In this document: one piece after another, positions 1-9,800 of the stretch
Numbering within the stretch: the first letter of the stretch is position 1
Layout: each line of letters begins with the position of its first letter
Source of the DNA: Accumulibacter sp.
Lineage (GTDB): Bacteria > Pseudomonadota > Gammaproteobacteria > Burkholderiales > Rhodocyclaceae
Assembly (NCBI GenBank): GCA_031266435.1
Contig: JAISAZ010000013.1
Location: 1 to 36,445 of the forward strand
Direction: 5' to 3'
Length of the DNA: 36,445 bases
Translations under genes and position numbers: made by a program
The notes under the pieces: model-generated
Told to the model about the DNA's origin: nothing
The model's database searches: none
What the model saw: the letters and a program-made list of their open reading frames with translations, nothing else

Positions 1-956
1 TCGGGGAACAGCAACTTCCCGACTTCTTTCTACAACTTTTTCCCGCCTAACGTAACAGCATAATCCGACTCGTAAAATCCCTCCCCTTCAGACTCATCTC
101 CAAATTGGAATAGACTTGATCGTTGGGCTGCGGCGAAGCAAAGCCCAACGATTCCGCATACGTATGAATGACGGATGGGGTGGTTTTGGAAACGAAATGA
201 AACCTTGGGCACGGCGCGCCGTGCCCCTACGCACGTTGCCATACCTTTGCGCGCCAATGGGCCTGCTTTTGCGGGAATAATGCCGAATCCTGTCGTGGCT
301 TGCGCTTCGCGCAAGCGAGACATTGGGCATCGCTGCGCTTACCCCAACCTATAAAAACAGCCCAAAGCTCCGCAGGCGCGGAAACGAAGCCGCGCAGACA
401 TATGACATTGTGGTTCCTCCCCTGACAAGGGGAGGATAGGAGGGGTTTGGAGGAGGTAGAAATGCGCCGACGCTTGCCGAAGCGCCAGCAACCCCCTTCA
501 TTTCCCCCTTGTCAGGGGGAAAGTTGGTTGGATTACCGTATTCGCGGTTTTTCGTCGGGGCACGGCGTGCCGTGCCCAGCGGTGGTATAGGTTGGGGTGC
601 GCGACGCGATGCCCAACGATTCCGTATGCGTATGAATGATGTTATAAGGGCGGTTTTGGAAATGGAAGGAAACCCGGGGCACTGCGCGCCGTGCCCCTTC
701 AGGGGATGGTATTCCGCGTGGGGATTCGTCACTTCGGCGGCGGAGCCGCCGGTAATTGATCTGATCCCTGTCTCCTGATTCCTGATACCTGAAATGGCTT
801 GCGCTTCGCGCAAGCGAGATGTTGGGCATCGCTTCGCTCACCCCAACCTATGCTCGAACTGTAACGGTGTGTAACAATTCCTGTAAAAGAGTTGACGCCT
901 TGTGAAAAACGGCGCATTCTTTGCCGCCGTAGATTCATTCGTGAATCTACATTTCG
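1..956. repeat. Repeat-rich gene-free stretch, cluster 1
   Basis: No convincing gene is seen here; the open frames run through repeats. The stretch holds several modules that recur through the window: a TTGGGCT...AGCCCAA hairpin followed by an ATTCCG tail (about 123-160), a perfect GC palindrome at 208-227, a CTTGCGC...GCGCAAG hairpin followed by a TTGGG/CCCAA hairpin (about 299-352 and again 797-850), a CCCCTTGTCAGGGG-type palindrome (about 412-430 and 500-525), and a GGCGGC/GCCGCC hairpin followed by a run of CTGATTC-like heptamers (about 735-790). The first 60 bases are outside the repeats and could be the end of an upstream gene, but no frame is decisive. Confidence 0.75.
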
Positions 957-1180
957 CGTCGGTGCCTGTAACAGGGCTTGATAGGGAACGCGGTGCGAGC
1001 TTGGGGGTTTTTGAATGTTCAATGTTCAAAAATCATCACACTCAAATCCGCGGCTAATCCTGTAGCTGTAAGCGGTAGCGCAAAATGCACGCGGGCGGTT
1101 CATCCGTCCGCAGCCACTGGGAAACTGGGAAGGCCGCATTTTTAGCGCGACGATCCGCGAGCCAGAAGACCTGCCGATGC
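957..1180 (+). promoter_or_regulatory. Cobalamin (B12) riboswitch
   Basis: The stretch carries conserved pieces of the adenosylcobalamin riboswitch in the correct order: GGTGCC near 961, a GGGAACGCGGTG-like segment near 983, a GCGGCTAATCCTGTAGCTGTAAGCGG core near 1052-1077 (a variant of the usual core), the B12-box GCCACTGGGAA near 1113, GGGAAGGCCGC near 1127, and GAGCCAGAAGACCTGCC at about 1159-1175. It lies about 200 bases ahead of the TonB-dependent receptor gene. Known riboswitches of this class repress the downstream gene when cobalamin is bound, so the receptor is expected to be made under B12 shortage. The 200 bases between riboswitch and start codon contain short inverted repeats that could be the expression platform, but I cannot assign it. 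Confidence 0.9.
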
Positions 1181-1383
1181 GTGTCGCTCTAGCGATGGCC
1201 CAGGATATGGTCAGCGCGCGGGATGTGAGCAGGTGTGTTCATTCTGTTTGAGCGACAACCAGTGTGGCGGATGCCGTGCTGGTTGCGCTTTGGAATGCCG
1301 GCACACGCTTTCCCGCCCCATTCCAAACCCGCCGCCACGGTGTCGCCACTTCCGAAAAATTTGAGGAGTGGTGAGCAAGCAAA

Positions 1384-3984
1384 ATGGCAACGACAGGGCG
1401 GCGTGACAAAGCAAAAACAATCCCAGCAACCTTCCCGCGATGCGGAGCATCTGGAGCGCACGACCTGCGGCGCACGGCGATCGCCGCCGCGTGCCTGCTA
1501 CTACTGAGTTCCGCCGCTGAGGCGCAGATCTCCGCAGAAAATCCCACCACCTCCTCCACCCCCGCCGCAACGCAAAGAGCCACCCGAACTCCCCGGCGCG
1601 CAAGAGCCGCAACTCCCGCAACTCCTGCCACCACACCGGCAAGAGTCACCGCTCCCGCGCCCACCATAAGCGCGCCCACGCCTTCCGCGCCCCCTTCGTC
1701 CTCCGTCCTCAATGCCGCACCCTCATCCGGGAGCACGGCATCCGAATTACCGTCGCTCTCCGTGTCGACGCCGCCTCCGCCACCGGTGCGTCCGCCCGTC
1801 CTGCCGACCATCATGGTCAGCGGAGACCGCGACCAACTGCTCGACGCCTTGTCCCCCGGTATCGTCTCGATCGCGAAGCCCGACGACGTGAAGGGCGAGC
1901 ACAAGTCGATCCCCGACCTTCTCGACCAGATCCCCGGTGTCTACGTCCGCAGCCAATCGGGTTCGGCGCACTACACGACGGCGAGTATCCGTGGCAGCGC
2001 GCCGTCGCAGGTCAATATCTACGTCGACGGCGTCCCGATGAATTTATCGAACGAGATGGCCGCCGACATTTCAACGCTCCCCGTTTCGGGTATCGAGCGC
2101 GTCGAAGTTTATCGCGGGACGACGCCCGCGCGCTTTTCAGGCGCGCCGGTCGGCGGCGCGATCAACATCATCACCAAAAAGCCGACCGAATTCATCGGGT
2201 CGATCTCGATCGGTAAGCGCAGCTTCAACAGCGAGCAATACGCGACGAATATGCACTTCCCGTTCCTCACCGGTCACATGATGGTTGCGGTCGACCGCGA
2301 CACGACCGACGGTAATTTTGAATACACCGACAAGACGATCAAGACCATGAACTCTACGGTCTTCGCCGACGGTTCGACGCCGGCGAGTCAGGCCGGCATG
2401 AGCACGCAACTCCCCGCGAAGCGGAAGCGGCAGGCGAACCGCGTCGACAAGGAAAACCTCCTTATCAAGTGGGAGGACAAGCGCTTCATCTTCAAATTCG
2501 CCGCGACCGACCTCGACCGCATGATGCCAGGGAGCGTCCCAGAGCATATTCGGTACATAGATCACACGCAAGACCTGCCGCAATACACGCCGGACCCTCA
2601 AAATCACGAGAGGCGTCAGGTGATGCGTAAGCGCGAGGCGATCGCCGGGTGGCGCGAGTCCTTCGGCGCGATCGATACCGCGATCAACTTGACCTGGCTC
2701 AAGAACAAGCAGAGCTACCGCGACGCTCTGCTCATGACCCTGCCTCTCTCTTTTCAGAACATGATGGGCGGCGCGTGGAACGATTACACGACGACGCGCA
2801 AGGGCGTATCGGGCGACCTCGTCTGGCGGCTCAACGAAGCTGGCAGCTTCAAGCACCAGGTCGAGTTCCACACCGAATACTACGATGAAAAACTCGAAGC
2901 AGACCTGAGCGGTCGTATCATCGATTCCGACTTTTTGAGCCAATTCCATCGCAAAAAACGCAATGTCCAGTTGCAGGACATGATCACGATTGCCCCGCTC
3001 GGAGGTCTCCAGATCACGCCGCTCATCCGCGCCGAAAAGCTCACCGGCCCGACGATCGGCAGCCGCCGGAATCCTGCTTTGAAAGGCGGCAGTGGCGACT
3101 ACAACTGGGAGACGACCGGTAGCCTCAATGCCAAAAAAGCCTTCGAGAACGGCTGGCAGCTCTTCGGCGGGACGGGAACGTACATTCGCTACCCGAACTT
3201 CTACGAGATCTACGGCAACGGCTGGGGGATCGTTCCGAACTCCGACAGCACCGGCAAGGCCGTGGCGCTCGTCCCGGAAAAGGGGCGTACCGTCGAAGCC
3301 GGCTTCGGGTGGCAGGGGCGTTTCTCCGAAGACTTCCGGGGGAATTTCCGCATCACGGGTTTTGAGCGCAAGACCGAAAACAACATCTCGCTCCTGTCGA
3401 CGCCGATCGCAGCCAAGTATATCAACGTCGGCGACGCGATCTTCCGTGGGATCGAGATCGAAGGCAACATCGCGTGGACGACGCGCGCCGACATCCAGTT
3501 CGCGGTCACGAAGCAGGAAGCGCACTATACCGGCGGCTCGTCGGGGTATTTCTACTTTGGCGGCAACTCGGTGGTGCAACGCTTTCCGGGGCAGACGATT
3601 CACGTGCTTGCCGTTCCCGACGTCACCGCGAACGTGCGGCTCAATATGCGCTTCTTCAACAACACGCTCTCGGCCTTTATCGAAGGCAACCACATCGGTC
3701 GCATCTACTATAACCAGGACCAGTGGGAGAAACCGCTGACGAGGATGAACGTCGGCGGGAGCTGGCTCGCCGCGAAGGTCGGCCCGAACAAGGGCTTGCG
3801 CGTCTCGTTCGGCGTCAACGACGTGTTCAACGAAGGTCCGAAGCAGGAGATGGGTCGGGATGGCGGCTATATGTTTACGCACCCGAACTCAAATTTTTAC
3901 CCACAGCAATACAGCTACTCGCCGAACGTGCTCTACCCCTACCAGGGGCGCACGGTCTACGCGACGCTGAACTGGAGTTACTGA
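1384..3984 (+). CDS. TonB-dependent outer-membrane receptor, probable corrinoid transporter
   Basis: An 866-residue outer-membrane receptor. A hydrophobic signal segment lies at residues about 31-47, ending in an AEA-like cleavage site. It is followed by an unusual low-complexity Pro/Ala/Thr/Ser linker (about 52-141), then a TonB-box-like PTIMVSG at 141-147. The plug domain follows (about 150-270), with the typical IRGS, VYVDGVP, IERVEVYRG and GGAINIITKK motifs. The rest is the beta barrel, ending in the aromatic-terminated strand YATLNWSY. The upstream cobalamin riboswitch makes import of cobalamin or another corrinoid by a BtuB-like mechanism the likely role; this is inferred from regulation, since barrel specificity cannot be read by eye. 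The ATG at 1384 has a GAGGAG about 15 bases upstream, a long spacing, so the start is only probable. Confidence 0.88.
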   Translation: MATTGRRDKAKTIPATFPRCGASGAHDLRRTAIAAACLLLLSSAAEAQISAENPTTSSTPAATQRATRTPRRARAATPATPATTPARVTAPAPTISAPTPSAPPSSSVLNAAPSSGSTASELPSLSVSTPPPPPVRPPVLPTIMVSGDRDQLLDALSPGIVSIAKPDDVKGEHKSIPDLLDQIPGVYVRSQSGSAHYTTASIRGSAPSQVNIYVDGVPMNLSNEMAADISTLPVSGIERVEVYRGTTPARFSGAPVGGAINIITKKPTEFIGSISIGKRSFNSEQYATNMHFPFLTGHMMVAVDRDTTDGNFEYTDKTIKTMNSTVFADGSTPASQAGMSTQLPAKRKRQANRVDKENLLIKWEDKRFIFKFAATDLDRMMPGSVPEHIRYIDHTQDLPQYTPDPQNHERRQVMRKREAIAGWRESFGAIDTAINLTWLKNKQSYRDALLMTLPLSFQNMMGGAWNDYTTTRKGVSGDLVWRLNEAGSFKHQVEFHTEYYDEKLEADLSGRIIDSDFLSQFHRKKRNVQLQDMITIAPLGGLQITPLIRAEKLTGPTIGSRRNPALKGGSGDYNWETTGSLNAKKAFENGWQLFGGTGTYIRYPNFYEIYGNGWGIVPNSDSTGKAVALVPEKGRTVEAGFGWQGRFSEDFRGNFRITGFERKTENNISLLSTPIAAKYINVGDAIFRGIEIEGNIAWTTRADIQFAVTKQEAHYTGGSSGYFYFGGNSVVQRFPGQTIHVLAVPDVTANVRLNMRFFNNTLSAFIEGNHIGRIYYNQDQWEKPLTRMNVGGSWLAAKVGPNKGLRVSFGVNDVFNEGPKQEMGRDGGYMFTHPNSNFYPQQYSYSPNVLYPYQGRTVYATLNWSY

Positions 3985-4512
3985 CAGAGGACAGAGAACG
4001 GTCTGCATAGGTTGGGGTGAGCGAATGTGAAGCCCAACGATCGTGGGGCGGTATGAGACAGAAGACAGAAGACAGAAGACAGAACTGTAATCAGGCATCT
4101 GTAATCCGATGGAAGAAATCATGCGACATCACAATCCACCCCCGACCCCTCCCTTCTCAGGGAGGGGAGAAACGCACCTCCCTCCCGCTCAACTCCCTCC
4201 CCTGACAAGGGGAGGGCTGGGGAGGGGTTGGGGAGAAATGGGAAGGGGTTTCACTGAAAACAGACCACGAAGCGAACGCAGTGAGCGCTCTGACTTTTGT
4301 CGTCTGTTCTCAATCCTCTGTTACGCAACACGTCTTCTCCACCGTCAACGACGTTTTAGACCTCGTCTCCGACCGGGGCTTGGGTGCGTATGACGGTATG
4401 TTTGCGCATCCGAGCCACAGCCCATTGAAACATCGCTTCAAACCCGGCGCGTTCCCGGCCGGGGATAAGTAAAACGAGGATATTTTCAAAATTTTTTAGT
4501 GAGGTACCAAAA
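3985..4512. repeat. Repeat cluster 2 with a heptamer array
   Basis: No supported gene. The stretch starts with a TTGGGGT...CCCAA hairpin (about 4010-4040), followed by four exact tandem copies of the heptamer GACAGAA (4057-4084). Next come CCCTCCCCTGACAAGGGGAGGG palindromes (about 4140-4235). Positions 4281-4472 are open in one frame, but the peptide is unlike any family I know and has no ribosome binding site. A GTGAGGT at about 4498-4504 serves the gene starting at 4513. Confidence 0.65.
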
Positions 4513-5799
4513 ATGGCAACAACCGCTTATGCAGCCTATGGTGTATATACCTACAATCCTTCCGCCTCCGGAATGGCAGGGCGGCTCATCGACAACGGGA
4601 ACGCGACTGTCACCACGGCGATTACCGTGAGTCCCAATTTGCGCAACACGGGGCTCAACGGCGACCCGAAAGTCGAGGGCTTTGTCGACACCGCAAGCAA
4701 CCTACGGATCGCCGTCACCGACTACGACGGCGTCAATCAGCGCCCTGTGTACGTCTACGACGCGCCCACCGGAGGGCAGGTCAGCCAGGTAACGTGGCCC
4801 GTGATCAACCTCTACAACGCGGTCCGGCTCGGAGGCTACCTCTACGCGATCGACTACGACACCGCCACGGTCATCGAAGTCTACGCGGATCCGGCGGCGA
4901 CCAGTCCGTCGTACCAGGCGACCGGCGTGACCTATACGCTCGACCCCAGCTTCAACCCCGACCCGACGACGTACCAAGCCGTCGGGCAGGAGTTGATCGT
5001 CGTCAACAACGTGCTCTACGGCCTCTTTGCCTTCCCCGACACTTCGTGGTCGTCTTACGCGGACAGCTTGATCGTCAGCTTCGACATCGATCCGGGTAAC
5101 AGCATCGACGTCGATGCGAGCAACGATACTCTTGCCGGGAACGCGTTCGCGGTCGCCACGAACGGGAGCGATCTCTTCGTCGCGGCACTCGGCGGACCGC
5201 AGACGACGAGCGGCTACAACACGAGTTCGCGCATACAGAGCCTCCCCGCCGACCTCTCCACCGTTACTCCCCGCATGCAACCGAGCCCCACCTTCCCCTA
5301 CGAGTTCCGCGACATCAGCTTCAAGGGGAATCTGGCCTATGTCTTCGCCGGCGCGTATCAGTTGGATCCGACTGATCCAAGCAAGCCTTGGCAAATGAAC
5401 GGAGCCTTGTTCTCGACGACGAACTTCGCCGCGCGCACGACGATCGACACTGTTTCCGCCGTTCCGGGTTATTTCTGGTCGGAGCAATACACGTCCGACA
5501 CCGACCGCATCTGGTACGCGCACGGGAACGACGTCTGGGTCTATAACGCGAGCACGTTGGCCACACCCGCGCAGATCCCGATAGCGACCCTCGCAGGCGG
5601 CGGACGCTACGACAGCCTCAACGACTTGGCCTACGTCGGCGCGGTAACGACGGGTACACGTTCCTCCTTGCGCGGTTACCGCTCGCATTGGCAGCGCTCG
5701 AACTCGCCGCTCGCCGTCGCGGTACGCGCGATCACGCAAGGCCGGCCCGAAGCGACCGAGGAAGAAATCGCGCAAGCCAAGGCTTCGCTCGCGAAGTAA
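4513..5799 (+). CDS. Propeller-like protein of unknown function downstream of the TonB receptor
   Basis: A 428-residue protein I cannot assign to a named family. Repeating stretches such as RPVYVYDAP, GGYLYAIDYDT, NNVLYGLFAFPD, GNLAYVFAGAY and NDVWVYNAS recur about every 45-60 residues. This is typical of beta-propeller proteins whose blades carry G-x-L-Y/V motifs. It follows the riboswitch-controlled receptor on the same strand, separated by about 530 bases of repeats, so co-regulation is possible but not shown. A GTGAGGT ribosome site precedes the ATG. The protein has no full signal peptide from this start, although the ATTAYA-AYG beginning looks like the tail of one; a lost or displaced secretion signal is possible. 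The C-terminus is charged (TEEEIAQAKASLAK). A surface or periplasmic binding partner of the receptor is a guess only. Confidence 0.8.
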   Translation: MATTAYAAYGVYTYNPSASGMAGRLIDNGNATVTTAITVSPNLRNTGLNGDPKVEGFVDTASNLRIAVTDYDGVNQRPVYVYDAPTGGQVSQVTWPVINLYNAVRLGGYLYAIDYDTATVIEVYADPAATSPSYQATGVTYTLDPSFNPDPTTYQAVGQELIVVNNVLYGLFAFPDTSWSSYADSLIVSFDIDPGNSIDVDASNDTLAGNAFAVATNGSDLFVAALGGPQTTSGYNTSSRIQSLPADLSTVTPRMQPSPTFPYEFRDISFKGNLAYVFAGAYQLDPTDPSKPWQMNGALFSTTNFAARTTIDTVSAVPGYFWSEQYTSDTDRIWYAHGNDVWVYNASTLATPAQIPIATLAGGGRYDSLNDLAYVGAVTTGTRSSLRGYRSHWQRSNSPLAVAVRAITQGRPEATEEEIAQAKASLAK

Positions 5800-5835
5800 G
5801 CGATAGGTGCTCCAGCTCGGAAGGCGGACTACGCT

Positions 5836-6119
5836 CAATGCAGAGTGAATCGACCTTAAACCCCCCTCATTCCCCCCTTATCAGGGGGGATGTGGGTTCA
5901 CTTCCCCTTGCCAGAATGGAAGAGCCTCTCACTCCCTCCCAACCCACCCCCGGCCCCTCCCTTGGCAGGGAGGGGAGGGACGTGACTCCCTCCCGCCCCA
6001 CCCCCTCCCCTGACAAGGGGAGGGCTGGGGAGGGGTTGGGGAGGGCTGGGGAGAGGTTGGAGAGGGCTGGGGAGAGGTTGGGGGATGCCCCTCTCACTCC
6101 CGACAATGCCCTGACATTC
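5836..6119. repeat. Repeat cluster 3, palindromes and G-rich tandem copies
   Basis: Contains a CCCCCTTATCAGGGGG palindrome (about 5870-5890), a CCTTGGCAGGGAGGGG relative and a CCCCTGACAAGGGG palindrome (about 6006-6022). These are followed by repeated GGGCTGGGGAG(A/G)GGTTGG units on the plus strand up to about 6083. The reading frame stays open through the block, which makes the start of the next gene hard to place. Confidence 0.8.
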
Positions 6120-6503
6120 TTGGCTTACGATAAAGCGCTTGTACGGTATGCCCGCGAAAATCGCGGAAATCCGACACCCGCCGAATCACTAATCTGGAAC
6201 AAGGTATTGCGGCATCGGCAGTTTCATGCGTACAAATTCCTGCGTCAGAAGCCTTTGGGGCCTTATATCGCCGATTTTTATTGCGCCGAGCTTCGCTTGG
6301 TCATCGAGATCGACGGTGACAGCCACGCCGAGCAAGTCAAGTACGACGAAGAACGAAGCGATTACCTGCGCCGCTTGGGTCTGAACGTCATACGCTATGC
6401 CAATCGGGACGTTTTGCAGAACATCGAAGGGGTGTTCATGGATTTGCAAAGCCGGGTTGGCGTCGGTGATGAAACACGAGCGATACAACACCATGTGGAA
6501 TGA
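6120..6503 (+). CDS. DUF559 endonuclease-like protein
   Basis: About 127 residues from a TTG at 6120. The sequence matches the DUF559 family, which is related in fold to very-short-patch-repair (Vsr) endonucleases. It shows ENRGNPTPAESLIWNKVLRHRQF, then KFLRQKPLGPYIADFYC, the acidic strand LVIEIDGDSH, and YDEERSDYLRRLGLNVIRYANRDVL. The IADFYC and VIEIDG residues form the presumed PD-(D/E)XK-like site. The usual family length is about 115-130 residues, which fits this start. There is no in-frame ATG nearer than 5838, and the upstream frame only encodes repeat. The gene lies entirely between repeat blocks. DUF559 genes are often scattered among repeats and mobile DNA; the cellular role is not known. 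Confidence 0.75.
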   Translation: MAYDKALVRYARENRGNPTPAESLIWNKVLRHRQFHAYKFLRQKPLGPYIADFYCAELRLVIEIDGDSHAEQVKYDEERSDYLRRLGLNVIRYANRDVLQNIEGVFMDLQSRVGVGDETRAIQHHVE

Positions 6504-6867
6504 AGCGTTGCCAAACCCCCCTCATTCCCCCCTTATCAGGGGGGAAGGCTCTCTCGCTTCCTCGCGCCATTCTCCCTCTCCTTCCCCCTCTGCTCCTCTC
6601 CCTCACTCTGCCCTTACTCCCTCCCTCCCCACTCCTTTCCCCCTACTCCCTCCCCTGACAAGGGGAGGGCTGGGGAGGGGTTGGGAGGGATGGGGAGGGG
6701 TTGGGAGGGATGGGGAGGGGTTTGCGGGGAGGGTTGGGAGGGGTTTGCAGAATCACGCTCAGGTTTGCCAAAGCGTTGCCAAACCCCCCTCATTCCCCCC
6801 TTGTCAGGGGGGAGGCGGGTTCACTTCCCCTTATCAGGTCCAGATAACTTTTCAAAAAACACCGAAA
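6504..6867. repeat. Repeat cluster 4, G-rich tandem repeats ahead of the autotransporter
   Basis: Two CCCCCCTTATCAGGGGGG / CCCCCCTTGTCAGGGGGG palindromes (about 6526-6544 and 6792-6813) flank a CCCTCCCCTGACAAGGGGAGGG palindrome (about 6650-6670). A series of GGGGAGGGGTTGGGAGGGAT units, each about 21 bases, runs to about 6750. The plus strand therefore carries many runs of three or more G. No gene is seen in this block; the autotransporter frame happens to stay open through it. Confidence 0.85.
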
Positions 6868-9800
6868 ATGCAAACGACCATTCATAATGCTACGCGCGAA
6901 ACAAAGCCCGGAGCAAAGCGCCAACCGAAATACCAATTCCTGAAGCGCCTCTCTCCTGAAGCGCCTCCCAAAAATCTTCCGCAGTTTCGGCGCTCGCCCC
7001 TAGCAATCGCCGTCGCTTCCGCTTTCCTTCTCGCCTCGACGGGTGCTTTCGCGCAGACCTGCGGGACTGGCGGCGATTCGATCACTATCCCGGCTAGTTG
7101 TACAGGTAACGTTGCGCTTGCTTCCCCCGGCACGGTCACGATCACCGCAAATGACGCTCAAACAAGCGTAAGCGGCTCGGTCAGCGGCTCCGGCGCACTC
7201 GACGGAAACACGCTGAACCTAGTGGTGAATGATATTACCGGCAAAACTACCCCGGCTACCGCTAGCAACTTTCGAAACATCGAAAATCATGTTTTTACCG
7301 GTAGCATCAGTAATTTCGGGACGATCAATCTCTCTGTTATCCAGAACGATAATGGGAATTATGATTTGGATAAGGGTTATCAAAATGGGGGTTACGTATC
7401 GAGCGGTCTCGGGCTTGCTCCCGACCCTTACACGGTAAAAGCGACTTCCCTCGACACGGGGATCGCAGGCGACACCGTCAAGCTCAATGTCCTTACGATG
7501 CATGACACGAGTGCTGGACCCGGAGAAACCAATTATGCACTCTACTTCAAATTCGACGGCAACATTGGCGGGAGCGGCGGCCTCGAAGTCAACCTTCCTA
7601 CCGGGTATGACAGTCCCAGTGGCTACCAGAACGCCCTGATCCTCGCCGGCGACAATACCTATACCGGCTTGACGACGGTCAGGGAGGGTGTGCTGCGCAT
7701 CGGGTCGGGGTCTCATTTCAGCTTCCCCGAGACCAACAACGTCACTCTTTCAGGCATCCGCTCGATACTGGTCTTCGATATCGACGTGACCGATTCTGGA
7801 CTCAACGGCGGGACCGGTATTTTCCGATACGACGGCGTGATTTCCGGAGGCGGAAGCGGTGTCGCCCACGATTCGTTTGTAAAAACCGGAACCGGGACGC
7901 TGATTCTGACCCACGAGCAGGACTATACCGGTAGAACGCTCGTTGAAGGCGGAACGCTGCAAATCGGCAACGGAAGCAGCGGTTTTGGCAACACCTTCGG
8001 AGAGGTACTCGTAAATAGCAGTAGTTCTTCCAGCCCAACAGGTACGGGCGGCAAGCTGGTCATCGACAGTGAAGACGCTATTACTTTTGCGCGGATCCAA
8101 TCCACGACTTGCGCCACATGCACTGTGGTCAAGGAAAACATAAATACCGTGACGCTGGAACAAATGGCACTCTCAGGCCTGACACAAGTCAAAGCCGGAA
8201 CCTTGGTGCTCGGCGACGGCAGAGCTGTAACGGCAGCCACCTTGGCGAACGGGAAGATCGAAATTGATGGCGGCGCGCGGCTGGTTTTCAACTTCGCCAG
8301 CAACGCAGACATCACCCGGAGCACGAACTCCGCCCGAAACATTTCTGGCGCCGGAGAACTCGTCAAGGAAGGTTCCGGGACCTTGGTACTGCAACAAAAT
8401 AACTCAGGCTTTACCGGCAATGTGACAATCAATGAAGGAACATTGCGATTCCACGGTGCTAATGGTCAAATCGCGTCGACCGCGTCCGTCTCCGTTGCGG
8501 ACGGCGCGACGCTTGCGTTCAGTCGCACAGGCAACGCTAGTGCCGATTTTGCGATTAGCGGTGCGGGGAATCTGCGTCAACAAGGTAATTCTGGCACTAG
8601 CCTGACACTCAGCCGTGCGGATATCACCTATACGGGTGAAACGATCGTAGCCTCTGGAAATCTCATCTTGGCTAATACCGCCACAGGCTTCGCTTCGAGC
8701 GCGCTCAGGCTCGGAGGGGGCTCCGCCGCGCAATTCACAGACCAAACCGCAAGTGGGCACGCTTGGAACCGGATCAGCGTCACCGGGCAAAATGCATATA
8801 CCGGAACCCTGAACGCATCGGGCGCGAATCTCGACTTCGTTATTCCGGCTTCGATGAGTGCGGGCCAAACCATGCTCACCGTCACCGGCGACGCGAACAT
8901 CGGCGGGAGCACATTCAACGTCGTCGTCGCCCCGGGTAGCGGCTTGGGTATGGGTAGCTCGGTCAAGCTCGTCGATGTGTCCGGCAACCTGACGGGAGAA
9001 CCGCTGAATGACACGAGCCTCGGCTACGCCGACCCAAGCTCTTCGCAGGCCGCGGGAACGATGGGCGCGCTGGTCGGGCTCTCGTTCAAGGTCCAGAAGG
9101 TCGGCGGCGCCATCCAAGCGACCGTCGACGGCGCGCAGATCAGGCCCGAAGCCAAGTCGCTCTCCGAAGGCCACCTCTCGGGAACCGCTGCGCTGACGCG
9201 GTCGAGCGACTTCATCGCGTCGCACGGGATCGCCGCCGCGCGCGCGCAGCTCGCGCGCAGCTACGGCGCCGACGACGACGGGAAGGACATCCCCGAAAAA
9301 GGACTCTGGGGAACCGGCCTCCAACCCTTCTACGCGCACAGCGCCGGCCGCATCCGCCACGAAACGGGTTCGCACATCACGACGCAGGGCTACAACTTCA
9401 TCGCCGGCGCCGTCGCGGGGTTCCGTACCGGTGCGGGCGAGGCGATGGCGGGCGCGTTCTTCGAGTACGGCAAAGGCGAGTACGATACGTACAACTCGTT
9501 CGCCTCGGGCAAGGTCGTCGGCGACGGCAACACGCACCACCGGGGCTTCGGCTTCTTCGGGCGCGTCGACGTGAAAGACGGCTACTACGTCGAGGGGAGT
9601 CTGCGTCGCGGCAAGGTCGATACGAAGTACCAGTCGGATTCGCTCCGCGACTACTTCGGGACGCGCGCGGGCTATACGTCGAACACCGCCTACACCGGCG
9701 CGCATATCGGCGCGGGCAAGGTCTGGCAACTGAAGGGGCTTTCTGATAAACTTTCCCTCGATACTTACGGTCAGGCGCTCTGGACGCGGCAGGACGCTGA

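Noticed and set aside
1..63. Possible 3' end of a gene before the first repeat
   Set aside because: All three plus frames end within 63 bases and none gives a recognisable protein tail.
6397..6867. In-frame upstream extension of the autotransporter by 157 codons
   Set aside because: It overlaps the DUF559 gene and then translates only palindromic repeats; the signal peptide is placed correctly from 6868.
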